A stretch of 15,039 nt of DNA. Source: an uncultured Bdellovibrio sp. GTDB taxonomy: Bacteria; Bdellovibrionota; Bdellovibrionia; Bdellovibrionales; Bdellovibrionaceae. A program made the translations under genes and the position numbers. The notes beneath the pieces were generated by a model that saw only the letters and a program-made list of their open reading frames with translations, had not been told where the DNA came from and ran no database searches. Of the stretch, positions 6,797 through 13,546 are shown one piece after another; position 1 is the stretch's first letter; every line of letters begins with the position of its first letter. Where the stretch lies: contig CAMLRE010000009.1 in NCBI GenBank assembly GCA_946482355.1, forward strand, positions 1-15,039. The letters run 5' to 3'.

Positions 6797-8626
6797 CTAA
6801 GCTTTTGGTAAACTGATCTTGATCGTCGTACCCACGTTTTCTTGAGAGCTGATCTCGAATTTACCATTAAAGCGTTCGATAACTCGCTTAGCATGTAGTA
6901 AGCCGATTCCGTTTCCTTGGTTTGTGTCTGCTTTTGTAGTTATGCGTTCATTCCCAAGTAATGTTAATATCTGTTCTGGGATTCCAGTTCCGTTATCTGT
7001 AATGCTTAAGGTTATCATGTCGTTTGAATCTCCCAGTCCAACAAAGATTTTGGGTTCGATTATGTTTTTCAATGCGAAGATTGAGTTATCTAGAATGTTA
7101 CTAATAATTCGTTCCAAATCTAATTTGATCGCAAGAGCAGAGCTTGCTTCAGAAGTTGTTACTGTTTCGAAATCAATTTTTGTATTTAAAACTTTTTTCT
7201 CTTTTACGATTTCATTTATGATGGCTGATAAATCAACTTTCTCTAGTTGTTCATTTTCTCGACCTGCTTTTGTTCTGTATTGAGTTAGAATTTTAGTTGC
7301 AGTTTCGTCTATACGCTTAACTGCACCGTCGAAAATTTCTTTATACTCAGAATCCGGAAATGTTGCTTTTGTCATTACTAGGTTAATCGCAGATAGGGGA
7401 GAACGAATATCATGAGCAACTTTTTCAGAAACTGTTAATAGAGCGTCAATTCTTGCATCGCTAATTTCTAGTAGTTTTTTAGACTCTTGCTCTTTGAAAA
7501 TGTTTAGCATGATTGCCGGAATAGCTAAATACTGGACGAAAAATAATAGCGTGATAGAACGAGAAAAATCGATGTAAAAACTAGTTGTTACATACATGAC
7601 TGCCAAAGAAACAATTATGAGCGGGATCAATGAGGCAAAGGTATAGATTTTAGTTTTTATATTTAAATTTAAAAAAATCAAAATAGTTAATACAAAAAAT
7701 GTGAGTGCCAAATCGTTAAAATTTTGAAGCAGCTTTATGTAATCTCCGGTTACGTGCATACTGATATAATTAGCTAGGGCATCACCAACCGAATAGGCCT
7801 TAAAACCGGGAACACCGATTTTTCCGGATAAGTTAAATATTGAGACAGTAGTTAAGAAGCTATATTCATCGTTTGAACCCAAAATGACAGTTTTATTTTC
7901 AAAATTTAGATTGTCGTTTGTTTGCTTTAGTATCCAATCGGCATCGTATGATCCGAATGTTCCTTCTGCGTACGTTTTGATGTATGCTTGCTTTGAACCC
8001 CAATAATTCCAAGCGTATCTAAAATATTCAGGATCCTTAATTTTATATCCTAATTCGCGAACATTGGTAAATTCAGAAGGCAATCCTTCTTTGTCGTACC
8101 AAATTATAGAGCGTCGTCTTTTAAAATCCTTAGCGCCAGTCATTTTATCAACAATCATGTAATACCAAAAGACTCTTGGAAACTTTGAAAGTATTTTGTC
8201 TCTAAGGATATCGTTATCGTCATTGCTTGCAGATGAGTAAAAAAAGACATTTGGTTTTGCGATCAGATAGTTAAATAATTTTTGTTTTACAGAGTTTTTT
8301 GTTTCTTCGTCGAGATAAAGTTCTTTAGGTGATAAAGCAATAATCAGATTTTTGGGGTTGTTGGCAAGAATTTTATCTATTACGTTCTTTAAAGATTCGA
8401 AGGTTAGCGGGCGAGTAAATGACTCATTTGTATCGTTTATGTCTATTGTAACTAATGATTTTTCGACATTCTTAGTGCTGTTTAGATACTGAAGAATATC
8501 TCGAACAAAGGCATCGACACGGCCAAATTCAATGCCATGTACAAACCACATCACCGGCACAAGCGCCGCGACCAACACCAACTTCTTCCACGAAAACGAG
8601 AACCATTTACTCAACCAACTTTTCAA
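6797..8626 (-). CDS. CHASE2-like sensor histidine kinase (first gene of the cluster)
   Basis: A 609-aa membrane kinase with the same plan as the other kinase but clearly diverged. One N-terminal helix (about 15-30) is followed by an extracytoplasmic CHASE2-like sensor (about 35-300, with KTVILGSNDE at 245-254 matching VVIVGSNSE of the other kinase), then three membrane helices (about 306-376), and a DHp domain with H405 in VAHDIRSPLSAI. The ATPase domain has N510/N514, G1 DNGTGIP (544-550) and G2 GNGIGLL (571-577); a classical F-box is not obvious. The start is TTG with AAGGCGG and a 6-nt spacer. It lies 106 bp upstream of the maturase, which has its own sigma-54 promoter, so the kinase can be made independently and could be the standing sensor that starts the circuit. 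The gene looks more AT-rich than its neighbours, possibly a sign of transfer. Confidence 0.9.
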   Translation of the reverse strand: MKSWLSKWFSFSWKKLVLVAALVPVMWFVHGIEFGRVDAFVRDILQYLNSTKNVEKSLVTIDINDTNESFTRPLTFESLKNVIDKILANNPKNLIIALSPKELYLDEETKNSVKQKLFNYLIAKPNVFFYSSASNDDNDILRDKILSKFPRVFWYYMIVDKMTGAKDFKRRRSIIWYDKEGLPSEFTNVRELGYKIKDPEYFRYAWNYWGSKQAYIKTYAEGTFGSYDADWILKQTNDNLNFENKTVILGSNDEYSFLTTVSIFNLSGKIGVPGFKAYSVGDALANYISMHVTGDYIKLLQNFNDLALTFFVLTILIFLNLNIKTKIYTFASLIPLIIVSLAVMYVTTSFYIDFSRSITLLFFVQYLAIPAIMLNIFKEQESKKLLEISDARIDALLTVSEKVAHDIRSPLSAINLVMTKATFPDSEYKEIFDGAVKRIDETATKILTQYRTKAGRENEQLEKVDLSAIINEIVKEKKVLNTKIDFETVTTSEASSALAIKLDLERIISNILDNSIFALKNIIEPKIFVGLGDSNDMITLSITDNGTGIPEQILTLLGNERITTKADTNQGNGIGLLHAKRVIERFNGKFEISSQENVGTTIKISLPKA

Positions 8627-8649
8627 CTTTTACCGCCTTGTACATCGTT

Positions 8650-8673
8650 ATACTCCCATAAATATGGGGGTAT
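8650..8673. promoter_or_regulatory. 24-bp near-perfect inverted repeat upstream of the first kinase
   Basis: The arms ATACTCCCATA and TATGGGGGTAT are complementary except for one position and are separated by AA. The repeat lies 24 bp upstream of the TTG start of the first kinase, in the 209-bp divergent gap with the hydrolase gene. A TATAAC (8652-8647, - strand) overlaps its edge and could be a -10 element, which would put the dyad in the promoter spacer. It is a likely operator. The ATAC, G/C-tract, GTAT pattern loosely recalls CsoR/FrmR-type sites, but no such regulator is in the window. Confidence 0.5.
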
Positions 8674-8835
8674 TTAGTAGCCGTGAAAACACCTTGGTCT
8701 AGTCATACAGACTAAAGTGTCGGGGGGTGCTCCAAAAAACTTGTCTAGGTTTATTCGGAATTGTTGCCGATATGGCTGCTATGAAAATAAACTTATAGTA
8801 GCGAAGGAAAATTGTAACAACGTGGTATTCAACTC

Positions 8836-9780
8836 ATGAAGATCAAATTTTGGGGAGTGCGCGGATCACTGCCGAGCAGTTCTAGTCCCACAGATGCAAA
8901 AGAGCAGTTTGCTCTTTTGATGCGTGAGTTTTTGGATAAAGGTTACAAGACTCCTGTTGATGTCGATAAATTCTTAAATGAAAAACAATTAGTCGATATC
9001 AGTGGTTATGGCGTCGCTACAACGTGTGTACAAGTTCAAGCCGACGAACAAATGCTGATTATCGATGGCGGAAGCGGCATTAAATATTTAAGCGATACTT
9101 TGGCAAAAAATCGTTTTGCGCAAAAAGAATATCATATTTTAATTACACACTTTCACTTTGATCATATTCTTGGTTTACCATTCTTTGCCCCGCATTTTAT
9201 TCCCGGTTGCACAGTAAAATATTACTGTGTTCAGCCTGAGTGTGAAAAAATTGTTCGCGATCTTTTTCAAAAGCCGATCTTTCCGGTGGGTTACGAGGAT
9301 TTAAAAGCCAACATCCAATTTATTAAACTATCTCCTTACGAAAAACGTTATATCAACGGTTTTGCCGTTACACCTTACTTGCTTGATCATCCAGATCCTT
9401 GTTATGGTTTTCGCATTGAACACGGTGGTAAAGCTTATGGTCACGCGGTCGATACCGAAGCCACGCGCACAACGCCTGAAGAACTAGGGCAAGATGCAGG
9501 GCTTTACCAAAATTTAGATTTAATGTATATCGATGCCCAGTACGTTGAAGAAGAAATGAACCACAAAAAAGGTTGGGGACATGGAACTTTTGAAAGAGCT
9601 TTTAATCTTTGTGGGAATTTTGCTGTTAAACAAGTATACATGGCTCACTATGACCCTTCTGCTAGTCTTAAGGATATTCAGAACATCAAAGAAAGAGCTC
9701 GCGCTGCCTTCGAAAAACATCCCGCGAGCAAAACGACTGTTTGGGATTTTGCGTATGAGACCCAAGAAGTAGAAATCTAG
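8836..9780 (+). CDS. Metallo-beta-lactamase-fold hydrolase (cyclic phosphodiesterase-like)
   Basis: A 314-aa, probably cytoplasmic, metal-dependent hydrolase. The start MKIKFWGVRGSLP is the family's typical N-terminus, which fixes the ATG although the ribosome site is weak. The metal ligands are visible: HFHFDH (105-110), H185 in LLDHPD, D206 in HAVDTE, and H271 in AHYDP, with a GWGHG motif (H249) near the C-terminus. The FWGVRGS opening groups it with MBL-fold proteins related to phosphoribosyl cyclic phosphodiesterases (PhnP-like) and RNase Z-like enzymes; the true substrate is unknown. Residues 14-58 form an insertion between the first strand and the TTCVQV strand. There is no signal peptide. 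It is divergent from the kinase cluster, with 209 bp between start codons, and is followed by a strong terminator, so it is a single-gene unit. Confidence 0.88.
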   Translation: MKIKFWGVRGSLPSSSSPTDAKEQFALLMREFLDKGYKTPVDVDKFLNEKQLVDISGYGVATTCVQVQADEQMLIIDGGSGIKYLSDTLAKNRFAQKEYHILITHFHFDHILGLPFFAPHFIPGCTVKYYCVQPECEKIVRDLFQKPIFPVGYEDLKANIQFIKLSPYEKRYINGFAVTPYLLDHPDPCYGFRIEHGGKAYGHAVDTEATRTTPEELGQDAGLYQNLDLMYIDAQYVEEEMNHKKGWGHGTFERAFNLCGNFAVKQVYMAHYDPSASLKDIQNIKERARAAFEKHPASKTTVWDFAYETQEVEI

Positions 9781-9792
9781 GTATAAAAAATG

Positions 9793-9827
9793 AAAAAGCT
9801 GCAGGTGGATAACCTAGCAGCTTTTTT
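9793..9827 (+). terminator. Intrinsic terminator of the MBL-fold hydrolase gene
   Basis: AAAAAGCTGC (9793-9802) pairs with GCAGCTTTTT (9817-9826). Inside the loop AGGT and ACCT can extend the stem past one unpaired A, and the structure ends in six T. It starts 12 bp after the hydrolase stop codon. Confidence 0.9.
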
Positions 9828-9881
9828 GTAGTTTCTGACATCCAGCTTTCGGATTTAACGGATCCGGAGAGGAGGTCGCCA

Positions 9882-9992
9882 ATGCGTAAAGTCTCGTACT
9901 TGAAATATCGGCGCTTACTTAGAATTTCTAAAGAAGTCCTAAGACTGGTTATGATGGTTCTAGCAATTATCATAATCATTCGAAGTATTTAG
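9882..9992 (+). CDS. Small cationic membrane peptide (36 aa)
   Basis: A 36-codon open frame with an ideal ribosome site: AGGAGG at 9870-9875 and a 6-nt spacer to ATG, stronger than that of most genes in this window. Residues 1-21 are basic (K and R at 2, 3, 8, 10, 11, 14, 17 and 21); residues 22-33 are hydrophobic (LVMMVLAIIIII), enough for a short membrane segment, and the end is RSI. I recognise no family. The gene stands alone between the hydrolase terminator and the hairpin-rich region that ends at the murein synthase gene. The layout resembles type I toxin genes or small membrane regulators, but no antisense RNA is proven and no clear promoter is seen. It could be a chance frame, though the ribosome site argues against this. 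Confidence 0.55.
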   Translation: MRKVSYLKYRRLLRISKEVLRLVMMVLAIIIIIRSI

Positions 9993-10023
9993 TGATCTAG
10001 CTTGCAGCACGTTTGTTCTTAGA

Positions 10024-10143
10024 TCTTGATTACAAATCAAGACCATTGTCCTGTGACAATGGCATCCTATGGACGAGGGATTTAAAATCCTTGTGTGTTC
10101 AGATTTTACATGGACACGAGTGGCTAGCGTTATCCGCTTTTTT
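10024..10143 (+). ncRNA. Hairpin-rich intergenic segment, possible structured RNA or 3' UTR
   Basis: Two perfect 8-bp hairpins abut: TCTTGATT/AATCAAGA with loop ACA (10024-10042) and CCATTGTC/GACAATGG with loop CTGT (10043-10062). They are followed by AGGGA/TCCTT with the 7-nt loop TTTAAAA (10076-10092), a stem GTGTTC/GGACAC (10095-10117) and a terminator-like end. On the + strand this could be the 3' part of the small-peptide transcript or an independent RNA. I match it to no known RNA family. The third hairpin looks like a tRNA-Leu(UAA) anticodon arm, but a full tRNA does not fold. The strand is inferred from the T-run. Confidence 0.45.
10126..10143 (+). terminator. Weak intrinsic terminator at the end of the structured segment
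   Basis: AGCG (10126-10129) and CGCT (10135-10138) form a short stem with a TTATC loop, followed by a run of T through 10143 that overlaps the stop codon of the convergent murein synthase gene. The four-pair stem is short, so efficiency is uncertain. On the opposite strand it lacks a T-run. Confidence 0.45.
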
Positions 10144-12397
10144 ATTTCTCAAAAACTAAATTAATTTTTTGATTTTTATCTAACGAAGATTCAATTTCTT
10201 TAAATTCAACCGTATCTGGCCAAACGAAATCATTGTCTGAATCAGCTTCGGTGATTTGCTTCATAAAGCTTGTCCAGATAGGAACAGCAGCTCCTCCACC
10301 AGTTAAAGCTGTTGCTAAGCTTTGATCAAAGCCAAGCCAGATAATCGCTGTCGTGTTCGGAGTAAATCCGGCAAACCAAGCATCTTTTCCGTCTGAAGTT
10401 GTTCCGGTTTTTCCAGCCGCAGGCTTTTTATAACCCGAAGCTTGAACATACTTCGCTGTTCCTGAATGCATGGTCTCTTTCATCATCCCCACTAGAATCG
10501 CAGTTTTAGTTTTATCTGCTTTAGCTTCCGGTTTTGGTTCAAAGTTCGCTGTTGATTCAAAAATCACTTTTCCAGAATCATCTAAAGCTTTTTCGATAAA
10601 CGATAATTTAATCTGTTCACCAAAACGGGCAAAATTTGAATAAGCTTGTAAAACTTCAAGCGGTGTATGCTGACTGGCTCCCAGTGAAGTGGCCGGTAGC
10701 GGAGTCATCTCTGATGTTAAACCTAAGCTGTGCGCAAGCGAGATCACTTTATCGATTCCTACCTGGTAAGCGACTTGTGCTGTCGGTGAATTTAAACTTT
10801 CTTTAAGCGCATAAAAAAATGGAACTTCGCCGCGAAATTTATGGTCGTAGTTTTCAGGCTTCCAGCTTTTTCTGTTGTTATCAAATTTCCATTCGAAGGG
10901 TTGATCGTTTAATACAGTCGTGGGTTTTACGTCTGATTCATCAGTTAGGCCGTAAGTTAAACCTGATAAGTAAACAAATGGTTTAATTAGTGATCCCACT
11001 TGGCGTTTAGCGTATAAAGCACGGTTAAATTGTGATTGGCGAAAGTTTTGTCCACCCACAAACGCTGTGACAAATCCAGATTGGTTATCAGTCGCTAAAA
11101 CAACACCTTGAAGCTCTAAACCTTTTTCTTTTTTCTTAGTTAAAGATTTTTTAGTTTCAGTTAAATTTTTAATTCCTGATTGCAAAGATTTTTGCGCGGC
11201 CTCTTGAATCGCCAGATCAAGGCTTGTGTAAAAAGTTGTTCCTTCGATAGCGATTCCTAAATCAGTGGCTTGTTTTCTAACGGCTTCAAAATAATACGGA
11301 GCTGTTTCGGTGGCTTGTGCTACGATTTGCGGTGGCATTGCTGATTCATTCGCTTTTTTAAATTCAGCTTCTGAAATTAAGTTTAGTTCTTTCATTTTAG
11401 AAAGAACTAACTGTCTGCGTGTTTTAGCTTTTTCAGTTTTTTTCCACGGGTTATTTAAACCAGGGTTGTTAACGATTGCTGCAAGCAAGGCGCATTCTTG
11501 TAAATTTAATTGGGCGACTGGTTTTCCGTAATAGTAGTGGCTGGCAGCACCGAATCCGCGAACTTGAAACGCGCCATTTTGTCCCATGTAAATCACGTTT
11601 AAGTACGTTTGTAAGATTTCGTCTTTGCTCCACTTCGATTCAAGTTTAACGGCCATGTAGAGTTCTTTAGCTTTACGTGAATACGTTTTTTCAGGAGTTA
11701 AAAAATAATTTTTTACTAACTGTTGCGTGATCGTACTGCCACCTTGGGCTTTGCGAAGTGAGACAATATTTTTTACCGCTGCACGTGCAAGACCCATAAT
11801 GCTTACGCCCGAATGATCTAAGAAATCATTATCTTCAATCGCGATCACCGCATTTAAACATTGAACCGGATAATCAGCTAACTTCATTTCTTCTTGCATG
11901 ATCGGTTCGTTGTTACGAAATTGCGCGACCATGACTGGATCAGTTTGACCAGATGTGACCACTTTGGTTGGATCAGTCTTAAAAATCTGTTGAATTGTGT
12001 TTTGATACACAACGGCCACGTAGCCATCAGGGTTTGATTCGTTCTTCCAGTGAAAACATGTGGAATCCTGCATCAGAGAAATACCAAACATATTGCTGCA
12101 AGCTTGAGCCTTTAGAGTGATGAAATCTCCAGCTAAAATGGCCTGATCTTCTTGTCTTTCGCGGTAACCTTTGTCTAAAAAGCTCTTCTTTACGGCTTCT
12201 GCATTGAATTTCTGGTTAATTTTGTAAGAAAGCCCTCTGGCGTAGTACTTTGTTGAGCGTAAAATGGCTTGCGATGAGAGCTTGTTCTCGAATTCTTCTT
12301 GAATACCTTTTGGGGCAATATCAATGGCGCTGACGCTCAGAGATATTGCGCTTGTAAGAATAAAAAAACTGGTCTTTAATAACTTTGAAAAGGACAT
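10142..12397 (-). CDS. Class A penicillin-binding protein, PBP1B-like bifunctional murein synthase
   Basis: A 751-aa peptidoglycan synthase combining glycosyltransferase and transpeptidase. A hydrophobic N-terminal segment (about 5-24) exports or anchors it; the long cytoplasmic tail of E. coli PBP1B is missing. Residues 43-165 match the position and opening pattern of the PBP1B UB2H regulatory domain. The GT51 domain has catalytic E188 in IAIEDNDF, QGGSTITQQ (218-226) and KELYMAVKLE (244-253). The transpeptidase has S469-x-x-K472 in VGSLIKPF, S534-L-N536 and KTGT (663-666). All catalytic motifs are intact, so it should polymerise and cross-link murein in the periplasm. The ATG has no evident ribosome site and lies only 11 bp from the start of a divergent gene, so its promoter must sit inside that gene. 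Mature-part cysteines C100, C114, C180 and C302 may form disulfides. Confidence 0.93.
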   Translation of the reverse strand: MSFSKLLKTSFFILTSAISLSVSAIDIAPKGIQEEFENKLSSQAILRSTKYYARGLSYKINQKFNAEAVKKSFLDKGYRERQEDQAILAGDFITLKAQACSNMFGISLMQDSTCFHWKNESNPDGYVAVVYQNTIQQIFKTDPTKVVTSGQTDPVMVAQFRNNEPIMQEEMKLADYPVQCLNAVIAIEDNDFLDHSGVSIMGLARAAVKNIVSLRKAQGGSTITQQLVKNYFLTPEKTYSRKAKELYMAVKLESKWSKDEILQTYLNVIYMGQNGAFQVRGFGAASHYYYGKPVAQLNLQECALLAAIVNNPGLNNPWKKTEKAKTRRQLVLSKMKELNLISEAEFKKANESAMPPQIVAQATETAPYYFEAVRKQATDLGIAIEGTTFYTSLDLAIQEAAQKSLQSGIKNLTETKKSLTKKKEKGLELQGVVLATDNQSGFVTAFVGGQNFRQSQFNRALYAKRQVGSLIKPFVYLSGLTYGLTDESDVKPTTVLNDQPFEWKFDNNRKSWKPENYDHKFRGEVPFFYALKESLNSPTAQVAYQVGIDKVISLAHSLGLTSEMTPLPATSLGASQHTPLEVLQAYSNFARFGEQIKLSFIEKALDDSGKVIFESTANFEPKPEAKADKTKTAILVGMMKETMHSGTAKYVQASGYKKPAAGKTGTTSDGKDAWFAGFTPNTTAIIWLGFDQSLATALTGGGAAVPIWTSFMKQITEADSDNDFVWPDTVEFKEIESSLDKNQKINLVFEK
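12352..12380 (+). promoter_or_regulatory. Candidate sigma-70-type promoter for the DUF507 operon
   Basis: TTGTAA (12352-12357) and TTTAAT (12375-12380) are 17 bp apart, giving a start near 12387 and a short leader before the ATG at 12409. It lies within the first codons of the divergent murein synthase gene, as the 11-bp gap between start codons requires. Confidence 0.45.
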
Positions 12398-12408
12398 AAG
12401 TAATTAAA

Positions 12409-12687
12409 ATGATGAAGCTTACTGCAAGTCAAATACAAAGACTGTCTGAAAAAATCTTAAAAGAATGGAAATCTCAAAATCTAATTACGTTAAAGGTTGA
12501 AGAAAGCAAAGTTCTTCAAGCCATGAAAGACGTCATCAACGAAGAGTTGATGAAAGAAATCGCTTTAGAAAAAGAAGTTCACGCCTTAATGGATAGCATG
12601 GAAAGAGAAGGCCAAGAATTTCAACGCGGCAAGATGTTTTCGTTGTTAAAAACAAAATTAGCTAAAGAGAAAAAGGTGGTTTTATGA
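12409..12687 (+). CDS. DUF507 family protein, first of a tandem pair
   Basis: A 92-aa helical protein starting MMKLTASQIQRLSEKI, with INEELMKEIALEKEVHALMD in the middle and KMFSLLKTKLAKEKKVVL at the end, the pattern I associate with the DUF507 family of deltaproteobacteria and Bdellovibrio-type bacteria. Its biochemical role is unknown. Either of two adjacent ATGs (12409 or 12412) could be used; the second gives the usual MKLT start. The nearest ribosome-like AAGGA is rather far upstream. The gene overlaps the next by 4 bp (ATGA), so the pair is translationally coupled and the proteins may form a complex. It is divergent from the murein synthase gene with almost no spacer, which hints at linked expression. 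Confidence 0.85.
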   Translation: MMKLTASQIQRLSEKILKEWKSQNLITLKVEESKVLQAMKDVINEELMKEIALEKEVHALMDSMEREGQEFQRGKMFSLLKTKLAKEKKVVL

Positions 12688-12953
12688 TTCTTTCTGAAGA
12701 ACGCCAAGGCCACTGGGCTAAAATCATTACTGATAAAGTTTGGGGTGATGATATCGTCGATTTTTCTGACGATGATCAAGCTTTAATGGCAGCTCGTAAA
12801 GCCATTGTTATGTTTGTTAAAGAAGATATGGATATTGATGTTAAAGCCCGTGAAAAAGTAGCGTCTTTAAAACGCGGTGTCATGGAAGGTACCTCTGAAT
12901 GGGAAATTTTGTATAGAAAATATTATGAAGAGGAGAAAAACCGTCGTGGCTAA
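12684..12953 (+). CDS. DUF507 family protein, second of a tandem pair
   Basis: An 89-aa protein that begins MILSEERQGHWAKII, with SDDDQALMAARKAI in the middle and GTSEWEILYRKYYEEEKNRRG at the end. The ILSE start and the EWxxLYRKYxEEE end are characteristic of the second DUF507 type. No enzyme motif or signal peptide is visible; it looks like a small acidic helical protein. AAGGTGG just before the ATG serves as ribosome site, and the 4-bp overlap with the first copy implies coupling. Its stop codon overlaps the GTG start of the GroES-like gene (GTGGCTAA), so all three are one operon. Confidence 0.87.
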   Translation: MILSEERQGHWAKIITDKVWGDDIVDFSDDDQALMAARKAIVMFVKEDMDIDVKAREKVASLKRGVMEGTSEWEILYRKYYEEEKNRRG

Positions 12954-13449
12954 AAAGAAAGTTAAAGCAGCGAAAAAAACTTCAAAGCCTGCTGCAAAGA
13001 AATCAGCTCCAGCTAAGAAAGCTGTGAAAAAAGTAGCTAAGCCTGTAGCGAAAAAAGCCGCAGCAAAAAAACCAGTTAAAAAAGTTACGAAAGCTGTTGC
13101 GAAAAAATCTGTTAAAGCAAAACCAGCTAAAAAAGCTGCGACTAAAGCTCCCGCTAAAAAAACAGCTCAAACTGCAGCCAAAGTAATTCCGTTTAAAGCG
13201 CCAGCGGCAAAACCGGTAGCAAAAATTGATTACACAAAAGCGATCACACCGTTAGGAGATCGTTTAGTGATTCGTTTAACACAAACTGAACGTGTTACTC
13301 CGGGCGGATTAATTCTACCGGATTCTGTGTCTTCAACTTCAGGTTACTTAAAAGGTGAAGTTCTAGCGGCGGGTCATGGCACTTACACGAAAAAAGGCCA
13401 TCATAAATTACTAGATGTAAAAATCGGTGACGTTGTTTTATTCAACTAA
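12946..13449 (+). CDS. Lys/Ala-rich (histone H1-like) tail fused to a GroES/Cpn10 domain, truncated
   Basis: A 167-aa product from a GTG that overlaps the upstream stop, with AGGAG 10 nt before it. An in-frame ATG at 12925 would add seven residues but lacks a ribosome site. Residues 1-91 are almost only Lys, Ala, Pro, Val and Thr in AKK/PAKK/VKK repeats, like histone H1-type tails that bind nucleic acid. Residues 96-167 are a GroES domain: ITPLGDRLVIRL, the mobile loop ERVTPGGLILPDSV (115-128) that docks on GroEL, GEVLAAGHG and DVKIGDVVLFN. A TAA then ends translation before the domain's last strand, although 26 further codons continue in frame. The truncated domain may not form the GroES heptamer. 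No groEL follows, so this is an accessory paralogue, not the housekeeping groES. Confidence 0.85.
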   Translation: MAKKKVKAAKKTSKPAAKKSAPAKKAVKKVAKPVAKKAAAKKPVKKVTKAVAKKSVKAKPAKKAATKAPAKKTAQTAAKVIPFKAPAAKPVAKIDYTKAITPLGDRLVIRLTQTERVTPGGLILPDSVSSTSGYLKGEVLAAGHGTYTKKGHHKLLDVKIGDVVLFN

Positions 13450-13530
13450 TATTCAAGCACCAAAGTTAAATACAATAATGAAGATTTACATATCGTTCAC
13501 GAGAGCGACATTCTTGGTGTAACGAGATAA
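13450..13530 (+). pseudogene. In-frame GroES C-terminal remnant beyond a premature TAA
   Basis: Directly after the TAA at 13447-13449, in the same frame, 26 codons read on to a second TAA at 13528-13530. They encode YSSTKVKYNNEDLHIVHESD followed by ILGVTR, which has the normal GroES C-terminus layout (KY.GTEV, then the ESDIL end). One base change from TAA to AAA would restore a full Cpn10 domain. This is a nonsense mutation, a sequencing error or stop-codon readthrough; the next base is T, a context usually giving efficient termination. Confidence 0.75.
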
Positions 13531-13546
13531 AAGAGGGGAACCACCG

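Noticed and set aside
6712..6894. A 60-codon - strand frame across the end of the first kinase and the promoter gap
   Set aside because: It overlaps a well-supported kinase coding region in another frame, has no good ribosome site, and its composition is unlike protein.
8678..8695. GG-N10-GC on the - strand upstream of the first kinase
   Set aside because: Only the two invariant pairs match; the surrounding -24 and -12 consensus bases do not, so chance is likely.
10040..10120. A complete tRNA-Leu gene
   Set aside because: Only the anticodon arm is convincing. No T-arm with GTTC-RA and no 7-bp acceptor stem could be folded.
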